Assembly (NCBI GenBank): GCA_903842845.1
Contig: CAIMNN010000236.1
Coordinates: 1-7,697, forward strand
Origin: an uncultured Acidobacteriaceae bacterium
GTDB lineage: Bacteria > Acidobacteriota > Terriglobia > Terriglobales > Acidobacteriaceae
Direction: 5' to 3'
DNA length: 7,697 nucleotides
Shown here: piece after piece, positions 1 through 6,359 of the stretch
Numbering within the stretch: the first letter of the stretch is position 1
Layout of the letters: each line of letters starts with the position of its first letter
The notes under the pieces: model-generated
The model's input: the letters and a program-made list of their open reading frames with translations, nothing else
Told to the model about the DNA's origin: nothing
Databases searched by the model: none
Position numbers and translations under genes: made by a program

Positions 1-2
1 AG

Positions 3-1043
3 GCGTGCAGTGGAGCTTTGGAGAGTTGCCTGCAAGCGGCGATGGATGCAATGAAACAGAAGTATGGCGCGAGTGCGAGTTTTGGAGAGGTAACGACGAA
101 GAGTTTTGGCGCGGGGGGCAAGCGTCTGGAGACGGCGGGGCTAGTGAGCAAGGACAATATACGGTTCCGCACGGTGGTAGATGTAGTTGGGATAGGCAAG
201 ACGGTTGTGCCGCTGATATTGATGACGAATGTTGAGGATAAGAAAACACTTGAGGGAATTGGCGCGACGGGCGACCGATTGATAGCGAGTTTGCAGTTGA
301 CGCCTGGTGGAGCGGCGAAAGTTATGCAAGGGCCGATTGGTGTGGAGGGCCATGCGGGGATTACAAATGGGAGTACGGGCACGCAGTGGGCGAGTGAGAA
401 GGGAGTGGCAGGAATTTGGGAGGGAGTGGGGCCGACGTATCTGGTTGGCAGTTACACGCCGCATATGGATTACACATGGATAACGTTTTTTTCAGACGGG
501 ACGTTTTTGGATGGTTTTCCGAATGGCGGTTTGGATGGGTTTGATATGGCGATGCAGCAGCGGGTTTTTCAGCGGGGCTTGTGGGGACGCTACCAGGTGT
601 CGGGGCGTGCAGGAAGCGTTACCGTTGGGAAGGATACATTCCCGCTGCAATTTAACAGTGATGGGTCTTTGTTGTTTGAGAGGGTGACGTACAGGAAGTT
701 GAGCCCTTGCGATGGGTTGCGGTTGAATGGGAGCTACAGACGCAAGGATTGGCGTACGTTGACCGGGATATATAAGAATCCCATCAGCTTTACCAGCGAT
801 GGCCGGTTTACGGATGAAGGTGTGGCAATAGCGGCGAACCTGTTTGAATATGACGCGCAAGGTAAGCAATTGCATGAGGACGGACGCCCTGGAAGCGGAA
901 TGTATGTGATCAGGCAAAACACGTTGACGTTACATTATTCGGATGGAAGGCGAAGGGTGATTCCGTTCTTTATCCATGCGAGTGCGAAGCCGGGGGATCT
1001 ACACGAGGTTGAGTTTAGTACTTATGAGTTTGATCTGCAGTAG
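3..1043 (+). CDS. Unrecognised protein with two C-terminal beta-rich repeats, 5' end outside the window
   Basis: The frame is open from the first complete codon at base 3 to a TAG at 1041-1043. The first possible start in view is a TTG at 18 with no well-spaced ribosome binding site, so the true start is probably upstream and at least 346 residues are visible. I do not recognise the family. Numbering from the TTG codon, the N-terminal ~130 residues have no clear motif. The C-terminal part contains two similar units. Each has a strand-turn motif 'F-SDG-F' (residues 155-163 and 256-264), followed by a 'G-Y-V' strand (190-194 and 294-297) and a short hydrophobic strand with an 'SDG' turn. The second unit ends in 'SDGRRRVIPFF' (308-318), a pattern that recalls lipocalin-like small beta-barrels. 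No membrane helix is visible. It converges on murQ. The role is unknown; an envelope or secreted protein is possible, but its N-terminus is not visible. Confidence 0.75.
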   Translation, partial: ACSGALESCLQAAMDAMKQKYGASASFGEVTTKSFGAGGKRLETAGLVSKDNIRFRTVVDVVGIGKTVVPLILMTNVEDKKTLEGIGATGDRLIASLQLTPGGAAKVMQGPIGVEGHAGITNGSTGTQWASEKGVAGIWEGVGPTYLVGSYTPHMDYTWITFFSDGTFLDGFPNGGLDGFDMAMQQRVFQRGLWGRYQVSGRAGSVTVGKDTFPLQFNSDGSLLFERVTYRKLSPCDGLRLNGSYRRKDWRTLTGIYKNPISFTSDGRFTDEGVAIAANLFEYDAQGKQLHEDGRPGSGMYVIRQNTLTLHYSDGRRRVIPFFIHASAKPGDLHEVEFSTYEFDLQ

Positions 1044-1103
1044 AGGGTAGGCAGGTGGTTGGCCCCGGTCCCCGATTTTCAGAAACAAAGGCAGCGAGTT
1101 GGC

Positions 1104-1118
1104 TTGCGCTTGGCGCAA
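1104..1118. repeat. Small perfect hairpin in the convergent gap
   Basis: TTGCGC and GCGCAA form a perfect 6-bp inverted repeat around a 3-base loop (TTG). It lies between the ends of two converging genes. No T-run follows on either strand, so a role as an intrinsic terminator is not supported by the sequence alone. Confidence 0.35.
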
Positions 1119-1149
1119 ATGGCGTTACATCGCTGAGTTTTTGTATCCC

Positions 1150-1176
1150 GTTCATTGCTAAAAGGCCGCAATGAAC
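1150..1176. repeat. Perfect 9-bp inverted repeat, possible terminator hairpin between convergent genes
   Basis: GTTCATTGC (1150-1158) and GCAATGAAC (1168-1176) are exact inverted copies separated by 9 bases. The hairpin lies 55 bp past the murQ stop and 106 bp past the stop of the plus-strand gene, where a shared transcription end is expected. Only weak A/T-rich sequence follows on the minus strand (an A-run, not a U-run), so it is at best an atypical terminator. The rest of the 187-bp gap shows no supported gene. Confidence 0.4.
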
Positions 1177-1230
1177 AAGGCACAGCTTTAATTCGAGCAC
1201 ACTGCTAGATTTTATGACTGGCAAGAGTTG

Positions 1231-2208
1231 CTAGAGTTCCTGGGAGTTGTCTTCGATTGCGAGGCGGACGTTGCCGTCGGATTTTGCGAGGCGGCGGACG
1301 GCTTCTGGCTTGTCGACGCCGGCTTTGAGCATGACGAGAGCAACTGGGACGCTGCGTCCTGCGCTTTTGATGGTGTGGACGGCCTGCTCGCGTGTGATTT
1401 GACATGCCTGCATGAGGATGCGGATTCCGCGCTCGACGAGCTTGGAGTTCTGCATGTGCAGGTTGATCATCAGGTTCTCATAGACGTAGCCGAGGCGGGT
1501 CATGGTACCGGTGGTGATCATGTTGAGGACCATTTTTTGTGCGGTGCCGGCCTTCATGCGGGTAGAGCCTGAGATGACTTCGGGGCCGACTTCGGCGACG
1601 ATGGCGACGTCAGCGGCTGCGGCGAGTGGGGTTCCCTGGTTGCAGGTGACGGCGGCGGTGAAGGCACCGCGGGCGCGGGCGTAGGCGGTGGCGGCGACGA
1701 CGTAAGGGGTGCGGCCGGAGGCGGAGAGGCCGATGACGACGTCTTTGCGCGTGGGGCGGCGGCGTGCGATGTCGCGCTGGCCGAGTTCTTCTGAGTCTTC
1801 GTTGACTTCAACGGCGGAGGCGAGGGCCTTGGGTCCGCCAGCCATGATGTATTGAACCTGGCCGGGGACTGTGGAGTAGGTTGGGGGGCACTCGGAGGAG
1901 TCGAGGGCGGCGATGCGGCCGCTGGAACCTGCGCCGATGTAGATGATTCGTCCGCCGTCGCGGAGGCTGCGGGCGGCGTGGTCGATGACCTGGGCGATTT
2001 CGGGGATGGCTTTTTTGACTGCTGCTGCGACCTTGGAATCCTCATGATTGATGATGCGCGCAATCTCAAGCGCAGACTTGGTATCAAGCCCTTGCGATGC
2101 GTCATTCTGACTCTCAGTGGTCAGTTGTTGGAGCAGATCAGCGGAGTCCTTATTCAGACTCTTGGCTGATTGCGTTCCATTGGCCTCTTGATCGGAACTG
2201 GTCAACAT
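1231..2208 (-). CDS. murQ: N-acetylmuramic acid 6-phosphate etherase (MurQ)
   Basis: MurQ is a cytoplasmic enzyme that cleaves the D-lactyl ether of MurNAc-6-phosphate, giving GlcNAc-6-phosphate and D-lactate, in the recycling of cell-wall sugars. The 325-residue protein has the SIS-domain fold signatures in order: IGAGSSGRIAALDSSECPPTY (91-111), the LSASGRTPYV loop (161-170) and the family signature GSTRMKAGTAQK (214-225). Glu106 and Glu137 match the position and 31-residue spacing of the two Glu residues implicated in catalysis in E. coli MurQ (83 and 114). The N-terminus is about 23 residues longer than the E. coli protein and is rich in Ser, Gln and Asn; the ATG at 2208 is kept because AGGGA lies 7 bases upstream. 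No anhydromuramate kinase or PTS gene is visible nearby, so the source of its substrate cannot be read from this window. Confidence 0.96.
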   Translation of the reverse strand: MLTSSDQEANGTQSAKSLNKDSADLLQQLTTESQNDASQGLDTKSALEIARIINHEDSKVAAAVKKAIPEIAQVIDHAARSLRDGGRIIYIGAGSSGRIAALDSSECPPTYSTVPGQVQYIMAGGPKALASAVEVNEDSEELGQRDIARRRPTRKDVVIGLSASGRTPYVVAATAYARARGAFTAAVTCNQGTPLAAAADVAIVAEVGPEVISGSTRMKAGTAQKMVLNMITTGTMTRLGYVYENLMINLHMQNSKLVERGIRILMQACQITREQAVHTIKSAGRSVPVALVMLKAGVDKPEAVRRLAKSDGNVRLAIEDNSQEL

Positions 2209-2215
2209 TCAATTA

Positions 2216-2234
2216 TCCCTAATTTTTAATTGTA
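2216..2234 (-). promoter_or_regulatory. Possible murQ promoter -10 and ribosome binding site
   Basis: The 103-bp gap upstream of murQ becomes AT-rich next to the gene. On the minus strand there is a TACAAT hexamer (2229-2234), one mismatch from the -10 consensus, followed by AGGGA (2216-2220) 7 bases before the ATG. I find no convincing -35 box at 16-18 bp. The short palindrome AATTTTTAATT (2221-2231) overlaps the hexamer. An independent murQ promoter is therefore likely by position, but its exact elements are uncertain. Confidence 0.35.
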
Positions 2235-2311
2235 TAAGCTGACAGAGCAAATTGGTTGTGAAAACTGAAGGCGAGGGCGCACGGCTGAGCGTTTTAACCT
2301 GAATTGCGCGA

Positions 2312-3475
2312 TTACTTTACGGTGAAGGATTTGACGGCGATGGAATTGGGTCCGCTGCCGGTTGGGACGATGTTGAAGAGGGCGTGGGAGGCTGTGCGGA
2401 CGAGGGCGAGGTCGCCGGAGTGGGTGTCGACGACGAGCAGGAGATGGCCGAGGGAGGAGAGGGCCATGGCGGAGGGTCCATCGCCGACGGAGACGCCGCC
2501 GATGCGCTGGCCGTCGTCGATGGCGTAGATGGTGACCTCGTTGGAGCCTGAGTTGCTGACGTAGAGCTGGGAGTTGTCGGCGGTGACGAGGCCTTGCTGG
2601 GGATGCGCGCCCATGAGGTAGCTGCCGCCGATGTCGTTGGTGGGAGTGGAGAGCTCGGAGATGGTGTCGCTGCCTGCGTTCATGACGAAGATCTCACCGC
2701 CATCGGGCTTGAGGGCGAGAAAGCCGGGGAGCTTACCGACGTCCATGAGGGCTTCAGCGCGGTCGGGCTGCTTACCGTCAGAGAGGCGGATGGAGAGGAC
2801 CTGGTGGCCGGTGGTGCATGCGGCGAAGGCTTTGGATGAATCGGGGAGGACGACGATGTTGCCAGCTCCGGGGCAGCCTTCAAAGACGGCGCGTGGCTTT
2901 TGGCCGGCGGTTGCATCGGTTGTATTGAAGATGGTGATGCTGTTTCCGAGGGAGTTAGAGACGAGGAGCGATTTGTTATCGGGGGTGAGCTGGATGGCCT
3001 GCGGCTTTTCGCCGACGCCCATTACGAATTTTTCGCGGTGGGTTTTTAGGTCGACGGCGGAGATGGAGTTGGAGCCGGAGTTGGCGATGTAGGCGATGGC
3101 GGCGGTGTCGTCAATGTCGAGGGCGACGGGCGCGCGCTGGACGGCGATGGTGGCGACGGGTTGGTTCTTTTCGGTGTCGATGATGGTGAGGGAGCCGTTG
3201 TTGGTGCCGTTGCCGGAGTTGACGACGTAGACTTCGTTGCGAATGGCGCTGGCGGCGACTGCGACGGGATGCTCGCCGACGATGACTTCGCGGTCTTCGC
3301 GGAGGTTGACGATGTCGTAGATGAAGACGGTGTTGGAGCCGCCGTTTGTGATGTAGGCGAACTCGCGGTAGTTGCTGGCGTAGGCGGGGAAGTCGTCTTT
3401 ATGGCAGCCGGTGACGAGGAACGCCGCTGCGCTGAGAAGGCAGAGGTGTCCGACGATGAATGCGCGGCGGTTCAT
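2312..3475 (-). CDS. YncE/YVTN-type beta-propeller lipoprotein
   Basis: This is a 387-residue exported lipoprotein. The start at 3475 is chosen over an in-frame ATG at 3511 for three reasons: GGAG lies 5 bases upstream, the start follows the aroF stop by one base (TAA-C-ATG), and it begins a clean type II signal peptide. That peptide has an Asn-Arg-Arg n-region, a hydrophobic core and a lipobox LVTG-Cys24. The mature part consists of about eight repeats of 40-50 residues with blade motifs such as YITNGGSN, YIANSGSN, LVSNSLGN, FVMNAGSD and YVSNSGSN, each followed by an 'I-I-D'-type strand. This is the pattern of YVTN/YncE surface or periplasmic propellers. No enzymatic motif stands out; a lactonase annotation, often given to such proteins, would not be justified. 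His25 at +2 is not an inner-membrane retention residue by the E. coli rule, so outer-membrane anchoring is plausible. The substrate is unknown. Confidence 0.88.
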   Translation of the reverse strand: MNRRAFIVGHLCLLSAAAFLVTGCHKDDFPAYASNYREFAYITNGGSNTVFIYDIVNLREDREVIVGEHPVAVAASAIRNEVYVVNSGNGTNNGSLTIIDTEKNQPVATIAVQRAPVALDIDDTAAIAYIANSGSNSISAVDLKTHREKFVMGVGEKPQAIQLTPDNKSLLVSNSLGNSITIFNTTDATAGQKPRAVFEGCPGAGNIVVLPDSSKAFAACTTGHQVLSIRLSDGKQPDRAEALMDVGKLPGFLALKPDGGEIFVMNAGSDTISELSTPTNDIGGSYLMGAHPQQGLVTADNSQLYVSNSGSNEVTIYAIDDGQRIGGVSVGDGPSAMALSSLGHLLLVVDTHSGDLALVRTASHALFNIVPTGSGPNSIAVKSFTVK

Positions 3476-3476
3476 G

Positions 3477-4532
3477 TTAACTCCGAGTGGTTGCCGTGAG
3501 CTTGATGCCATGAACGAGCGAGCGATTTACGATGGGTGCGATGGCTTCGGTCTCGGACATCAAGGTGATCAACTGCTCGGGGTAGAGCGATTGCGGGCCG
3601 TCGGAGAGGGCCTGGTCGGGCTGATGATGTACTTCGACGATGAGGCCGTCGGCTCCGGCGGCGATGCTGGCACGCGCCATGGAGAGAACTTTGTCGCGCT
3701 TGCCGGTGCCGTGGCTGGGGTCAACGAGGATGGGCAGGTGGCTGACCTGTTGGACGGCAGGGACGATGCTGAGGTCGAGTGTGTTGCGGGTGTGGTCAGC
3801 GAATGTGCGGACGCCGCGCTCGCAGAGGATGACCTCGTAGTTGCCTTCGCTCATGACGTACTCGGCTGACATGAGGAATTCTTCGAGCGTTGCGCTGAGG
3901 CCGCGCTTGATGATGACGGGCATGCGCTTTTTGCCGGCGCGTTTGAGCAGGGAGAAATTCTGCATGTTGCGCGCGCCGATCTGGATGACGTCGGCCCATT
4001 CGGCGACGAGGTCGAGGGATTCGTTGTCGAGGGCTTCGGTGACGATGCGGAGGCCGAACTCTTTGCGGATGTCGGCCATGATCTTGAGGGCTTCGAGGCC
4101 CATGCCTTGAAAAGCGTAGGGCGATGTGCGGGGCTTGAATGCGCCGCCGCGGAAGAACTGCGCGCCGGATGCGGCGACTTTTTCGGCGATGGCGAAGGCC
4201 TGCTCGCGGGATTCAATGGAGCAGGGGCCGGCGATGATGGCGAGGTCGCGTCCACCGATGGAGGCATTGGTGCCGTCGAAGCGGATGATGGTGTCTTCTT
4301 CTTTGCAGTCGCGACTGGCGAGTTTGTAAGCCTTGGAGACGCGGATGACTTCGGCGACGCCGGAGAGTTCCTCGAGGTTGCCGCGGTTGGCTTCGCCCTT
4401 GTTGCCGGTGATGCCGATGGCGGTGCGCTGTGCGCCGGGGAGGGGATGGGCGCGGAGGCCGAGCTTTTCAATATAGTCGCAGACCGCTTGAATCTCTTCC
4501 GGCGACGCGTGCGCTTTCATTACAACTAACAT
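3477..4532 (-). CDS. aroF: 3-deoxy-7-phosphoheptulonate (DAHP) synthase, type I-beta with regulatory domain
   Basis: It condenses phosphoenolpyruvate and erythrose 4-phosphate into DAHP, the first step of the shikimate pathway, in the cytoplasm. The 351-residue protein has an N-terminal ferredoxin-like domain (about 1-75), typical of Thermotoga-type enzymes in which it mediates feedback inhibition by aromatic amino acids. The TIM barrel has GPCSIES (102-108), RGGAFKPRTSPYAFQG (128-143), IQIGARN (183-189), KRG (209-211), CERGVRTF (237-244) and DPSHGTGKR (271-279). The metal ligands Cys104, His274, Glu300 and Asp311 are all in place, so the enzyme should be active. AAGGA lies 6 bases before the ATG at 4532. 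It lies 57 bp after the small membrane gene and is followed after one base by the propeller lipoprotein, so co-transcription is likely. The symbol is often given as aroF for this type. Confidence 0.96.
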   Translation of the reverse strand: MLVVMKAHASPEEIQAVCDYIEKLGLRAHPLPGAQRTAIGITGNKGEANRGNLEELSGVAEVIRVSKAYKLASRDCKEEDTIIRFDGTNASIGGRDLAIIAGPCSIESREQAFAIAEKVAASGAQFFRGGAFKPRTSPYAFQGMGLEALKIMADIRKEFGLRIVTEALDNESLDLVAEWADVIQIGARNMQNFSLLKRAGKKRMPVIIKRGLSATLEEFLMSAEYVMSEGNYEVILCERGVRTFADHTRNTLDLSIVPAVQQVSHLPILVDPSHGTGKRDKVLSMARASIAAGADGLIVEVHHQPDQALSDGPQSLYPEQLITLMSETEAIAPIVNRSLVHGIKLTATTRS

Positions 4533-4589
4533 GAGAGTTCCTTTGACTGTGAAGATGCAAGATGATGGATTGAAACGACAGGGGATGAC

Positions 4590-4862
4590 CTAGGAAGCGG
4601 AGTTGTCAGACCTTGCCTTGTTTTCCTGCCATTTGGAAAGAATCCATCCAAGAAAACCAAGTTGAATGGCCCAGGTAACGATGAACGCCGCATTGCGGAA
4701 TATGAGCATCAGCAAGTCCTTGCGCGCATGATATTCGGCTTCAGACATGGTGGCCATCCAGTCAATGGATGGTTCAGCGGGTGCGGAGAAAAGCAGAAAT
4801 GCGGCCCATGCGAAGAGAGCGACTGATAGACCGAGGCAACTAAATTGCGCGATTTTTCTCAT
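4590..4862 (-). CDS. Small two-helix membrane protein next to ccmC
   Basis: This 90-residue protein has two predicted membrane helices (about 8-26 and 51-76) joined by a polar segment (31-50), and a charged, Lys/Asn/Ser-rich tail. The ATG at 4862 has a strong ribosome binding site, GGAGG, 6 bases upstream. I do not recognise a family. It lies 57 bp downstream of ccmC on the same strand, where many System I operons carry ccmD, a small heme-release adaptor. Its second helix and basic tail (TWAIQLGFLGWILSKWQ, 63-79) resemble the general look of CcmD. Classical CcmD has a single helix and usually 45-70 residues, so the first helix is extra; it could equally be an uncleaved signal peptide. A CcmD-like role is an inference from position only. 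Confidence 0.75.
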   Translation of the reverse strand: MRKIAQFSCLGLSVALFAWAAFLLFSAPAEPSIDWMATMSEAEYHARKDLLMLIFRNAAFIVTWAIQLGFLGWILSKWQENKARSDNSAS

Positions 4863-4919
4863 TGAGATCCTCCATCCGAGTAAGAAGGTTGTTTGCGCCA
4901 GAATTCAATCCGGCAGAGT

Positions 4920-5624
4920 TCAATCGGTCAGCGATTGTTTGGCATCGCGAAGATCAATTTTCTGCTTTTGCCGTTCGACGTAGTAGCGGAAGACGAGGAC
5001 CAACAACCCCCAGGCCAACCAAGCCAAAATATTCAAGCCAAAAGCGCGGAGCATCTCCGGATCCTTTATGCCTGAATCCGGGCCGCCGCCAAAGACCGGC
5101 GAAGGGTGTTGAGTGCGCCACCAGCGGGTAGACATGTAAACGATGGGCACGTCGATCGCGCCGAAGATGCCGACAACTGCGGCGAGGGTCTGCATCTGCG
5201 GACCGGTGACGAACTTGCGCAGGAGCAGGTAGCTGACGTAGATGAGCCATAGAATGAGGGTGGTGGTGAGGCGTGCGTCCCATGTCCACCAGATGCCCCA
5301 GGCACGGCGTCCCCACATGGGGCCGGTGATGAGAACGACGGTGCAAAAGGCGACGCCCACTTCAGCGCTGGCCAATGCCCATGCGTCGGCAATCTGTGCG
5401 CCGTTGTGACTTTTGCGCCGCAAAGCGAGAAAGGCAATGGAGGCGATCAGGCTGATGGTGAAAAAGAGGAAGGCGACCATGGCTGAAGGCACATGGTAGT
5501 AAAAAATTCGCTGGATCTCGCCCTGCATTTCGTCCGTCGGTGCGACGAACATGGCATGGTTGAACGCTGATGCAAGCAGAATCAGCGTTGCGAGAACGTA
5601 TAAACCAATGGCAATTTTCTTCAT
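4920..5624 (-). CDS. ccmC: Heme exporter / cytochrome c maturation protein CcmC
   Basis: CcmC is an inner-membrane protein that binds heme at its periplasmic face and passes it to the chaperone CcmE for covalent attachment to c-type cytochromes. The 234-residue protein shows about six membrane helices and the tryptophan-rich signature WGIWWTWD (109-116), the hallmark of the heme-handling family. The two expected periplasmic His heme ligands are present as His44 (YYHVPSA) and His173 (TQHPSPV). Length and motifs are typical, so it should be functional. The ATG at 5624 has GAGGAG 4 bases upstream. ccmB, often its immediate neighbour, is here separated by the 1430-bp toxin-antitoxin block. The small membrane gene at 4590-4862 follows. 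The C-terminus is charged and ends close to a short tandem duplication around the stop codon. Confidence 0.96.
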   Translation of the reverse strand: MKKIAIGLYVLATLILLASAFNHAMFVAPTDEMQGEIQRIFYYHVPSAMVAFLFFTISLIASIAFLALRRKSHNGAQIADAWALASAEVGVAFCTVVLITGPMWGRRAWGIWWTWDARLTTTLILWLIYVSYLLLRKFVTGPQMQTLAAVVGIFGAIDVPIVYMSTRWWRTQHPSPVFGGGPDSGIKDPEMLRAFGLNILAWLAWGLLVLVFRYYVERQKQKIDLRDAKQSLTD

Positions 5625-5645
5625 TGGACTCCTCGTTACTTAATC

Positions 5646-5674
5646 AGTTTACGATGCCGGATGCGTTGGTGTAA
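5646..5674 (-). promoter_or_regulatory. Weak promoter candidate upstream of ccmC
   Basis: In the 84-bp gap between vapC and ccmC, TTACAC (5669-5674) and TAAACT (5646-5651) lie on the minus strand with a 17-bp spacer. Each matches 4 of 6 consensus positions. The pair would let ccmC be transcribed independently of the toxin-antitoxin genes. The match is weak, and read-through from vapBC is an equally simple explanation. Confidence 0.22.
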
Positions 5675-5684
5675 CGGTCAATCG
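5661..5684. repeat. Left copy of imperfect direct repeat bordering the toxin-antitoxin block
   Basis: ATGCGTT, then 4 bases, then TAACG, one extra G and TCAATCG. The same three words occur in the same order and orientation at 7021-7041, with 2 bases instead of 4 and without the extra G. In total 19 positions are shared. The two copies enclose both toxin-antitoxin modules and no other gene. It may be an insertion footprint or a degenerate HigA operator. Confidence 0.5.
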
Positions 5685-5708
5685 GATGGTTGGTGTGGCG
5701 AGGAAGAT

Positions 5709-6080
5709 TCAAAGCGTGTAAGGAATTTTGACGCCCGGTGTGCTGGCAGGGAAATCGCGCGAGTTGCGGGTCAACAGAGCCCGGCTATTCAAGCGTGCCG
5801 ACGCGTAGATGATTGCATCGGGCAGTTTGAGCTTGAGGTTGCGGCGTACGGCTACTGCTTCCGATGCAATTGTTTCATCGAGTTCGATGCGCTTGAAGTG
5901 ATTCATGAACCTGCGGATGTGCGGCTCGTCCTGCTGGGTGGCAGCGGCGAGGAGTTCCATCCACGTGATGATGCTGATGGCGCGATTACTGAAGTGATTG
6001 CATTGCTTGTGCGCCTCGGGGATACCGTTGAGGTAGTCGATGAGGATGTTGGTGTCAAAGAGAACCGGCGTGGTTACCAT
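5709..6080 (-). CDS. vapC: PIN-domain ribonuclease toxin VapC
   Basis: VapC toxins are Mg-dependent endoribonucleases, typically cutting tRNA or rRNA, and are held inactive by VapB. This 123-residue protein is a complete PIN domain with acidic residues in the usual places: Asp9 in FDTN (8-11), Glu42 in WMELL, Asp88 in LPDAIIYASA (87-96) and Asp109 in TRNSRDF (104-110). The fourth acidic position and the LLTRN strand are typical. Nothing is missing, so activity is expected. The ATG at 6080 lies inside the end of vapB, with a 7-base overlap (ATGGTAA), the standard arrangement for translational coupling of toxin to antitoxin. The RNA target cannot be read from sequence. It lies 84 bp upstream of ccmC. 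Confidence 0.94.
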   Translation of the reverse strand: MVTTPVLFDTNILIDYLNGIPEAHKQCNHFSNRAISIITWMELLAAATQQDEPHIRRFMNHFKRIELDETIASEAVAVRRNLKLKLPDAIIYASARLNSRALLTRNSRDFPASTPGVKIPYTL

Positions 6081-6289
6081 TCTTCACGCATCCGGTGTTG
6101 GTATTCCAGGCCGTCGATTTTTTTAGAGGCCCAGATGCCGAATGCGGCGTGGTCCATGCGGGTGCGGTGCTGGGCAAGGGAGTCGGCAATGGCGCGGCGG
6201 ATGAGTTCGGCGCGCGAGAGGTTGAGGGAGTGGGCGACGGAGGTGAGGAGTTCGAGGTCGTGGTCGGGAATGTCGACGAGGGTGCGCAT
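6074..6289 (-). CDS. vapB: Ribbon-helix-helix antitoxin VapB
   Basis: This 71-residue antitoxin should bind and neutralise the adjacent VapC and repress its own promoter. An N-terminal strand (RTLVDIP, 2-8) and two helices (about 9-20 and 25-38, the second starting SRAELIRRAI) form a ribbon-helix-helix DNA-binding domain. The C-terminal part, AFGIWASKKIDGLEYQ (49-64) with an acidic/basic end, is the segment that in related antitoxins wraps the toxin. The start at 6289 is chosen because GGAG lies 5 bases upstream and the protein then begins directly with the DNA-binding strand. An in-frame ATG at 6358 would add 23 residues translated through the promoter and is rejected. It overlaps vapC by 7 bases. 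Confidence 0.92.
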   Translation of the reverse strand: MRTLVDIPDHDLELLTSVAHSLNLSRAELIRRAIADSLAQHRTRMDHAAFGIWASKKIDGLEYQHRMREEW

Positions 6290-6298
6290 GGGGGCTCC

Positions 6299-6340
6299 GT
6301 ATATCAGTGAATTATAGCATGATATATGAAAGTGATATAC
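6299..6340. promoter_or_regulatory. Putative VapB operator with three TGATAT half-sites
   Basis: GTATATCA (6299-6306) and TGATATAC (6333-6340) are exact inverted copies, and a third TGATAT lies between them at 6320-6325. The predicted -10 box of vapBC (6311-6316) sits inside this array, so a bound ribbon-helix-helix complex would block transcription. Autorepression of this kind is well established for VapBC; the exact site here is inferred from symmetry and position. Confidence 0.6.
6311..6319 (-). promoter_or_regulatory. vapBC promoter, extended -10
   Basis: On the minus strand the sequence TGCTATAAT is a perfect extended -10 element (TGN plus the full consensus hexamer). The expected start of transcription is near 6304, giving a leader of about 15 bases that contains GGAG at 6295-6298. 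There is no good -35 hexamer at 16-18 bp, which extended -10 promoters can do without. Confidence 0.6.
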
Positions 6341-6359
6341 AATAATTTTATGTAGCATT

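Noticed and set aside
1015..1224. 69-codon minus-strand reading frame spanning the convergent gap
   Set aside because: It overlaps the end of the plus-strand gene, has no recognisable motif, and contains the perfect hairpin. The gap is short and not GC-biased enough to judge coding; I cannot support it as a gene.
1228..1684. Plus-strand open frames opposite murQ, and similar long frames opposite aroF, ccmC and the propeller gene
   Set aside because: They are antisense to clearly recognised proteins, have low-complexity Gly/Ala/Asp-rich or Ser/Pro-rich translations, and arise from the GC-rich codon bias of the real genes.
2209..2311. Intrinsic terminator after the propeller lipoprotein gene
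   Set aside because: AAAAC and GTTTT flank a GC-rich stretch here, but the inner bases do not pair into a continuous stem, so a hairpin is not supported.
3476..3511. Upstream in-frame ATG for the propeller lipoprotein
   Set aside because: It would place 12 polar residues before the signal peptide and overlap aroF by 35 bp. The ATG at 3475 has a well-placed GGAG and gives a standard lipoprotein signal.
6290..6358. Longer vapB start at 6358
   Set aside because: The extra 23 residues would be read through the extended -10 box and operator repeats and precede the conserved DNA-binding strand; a proper ribosome binding site exists at the internal ATG.
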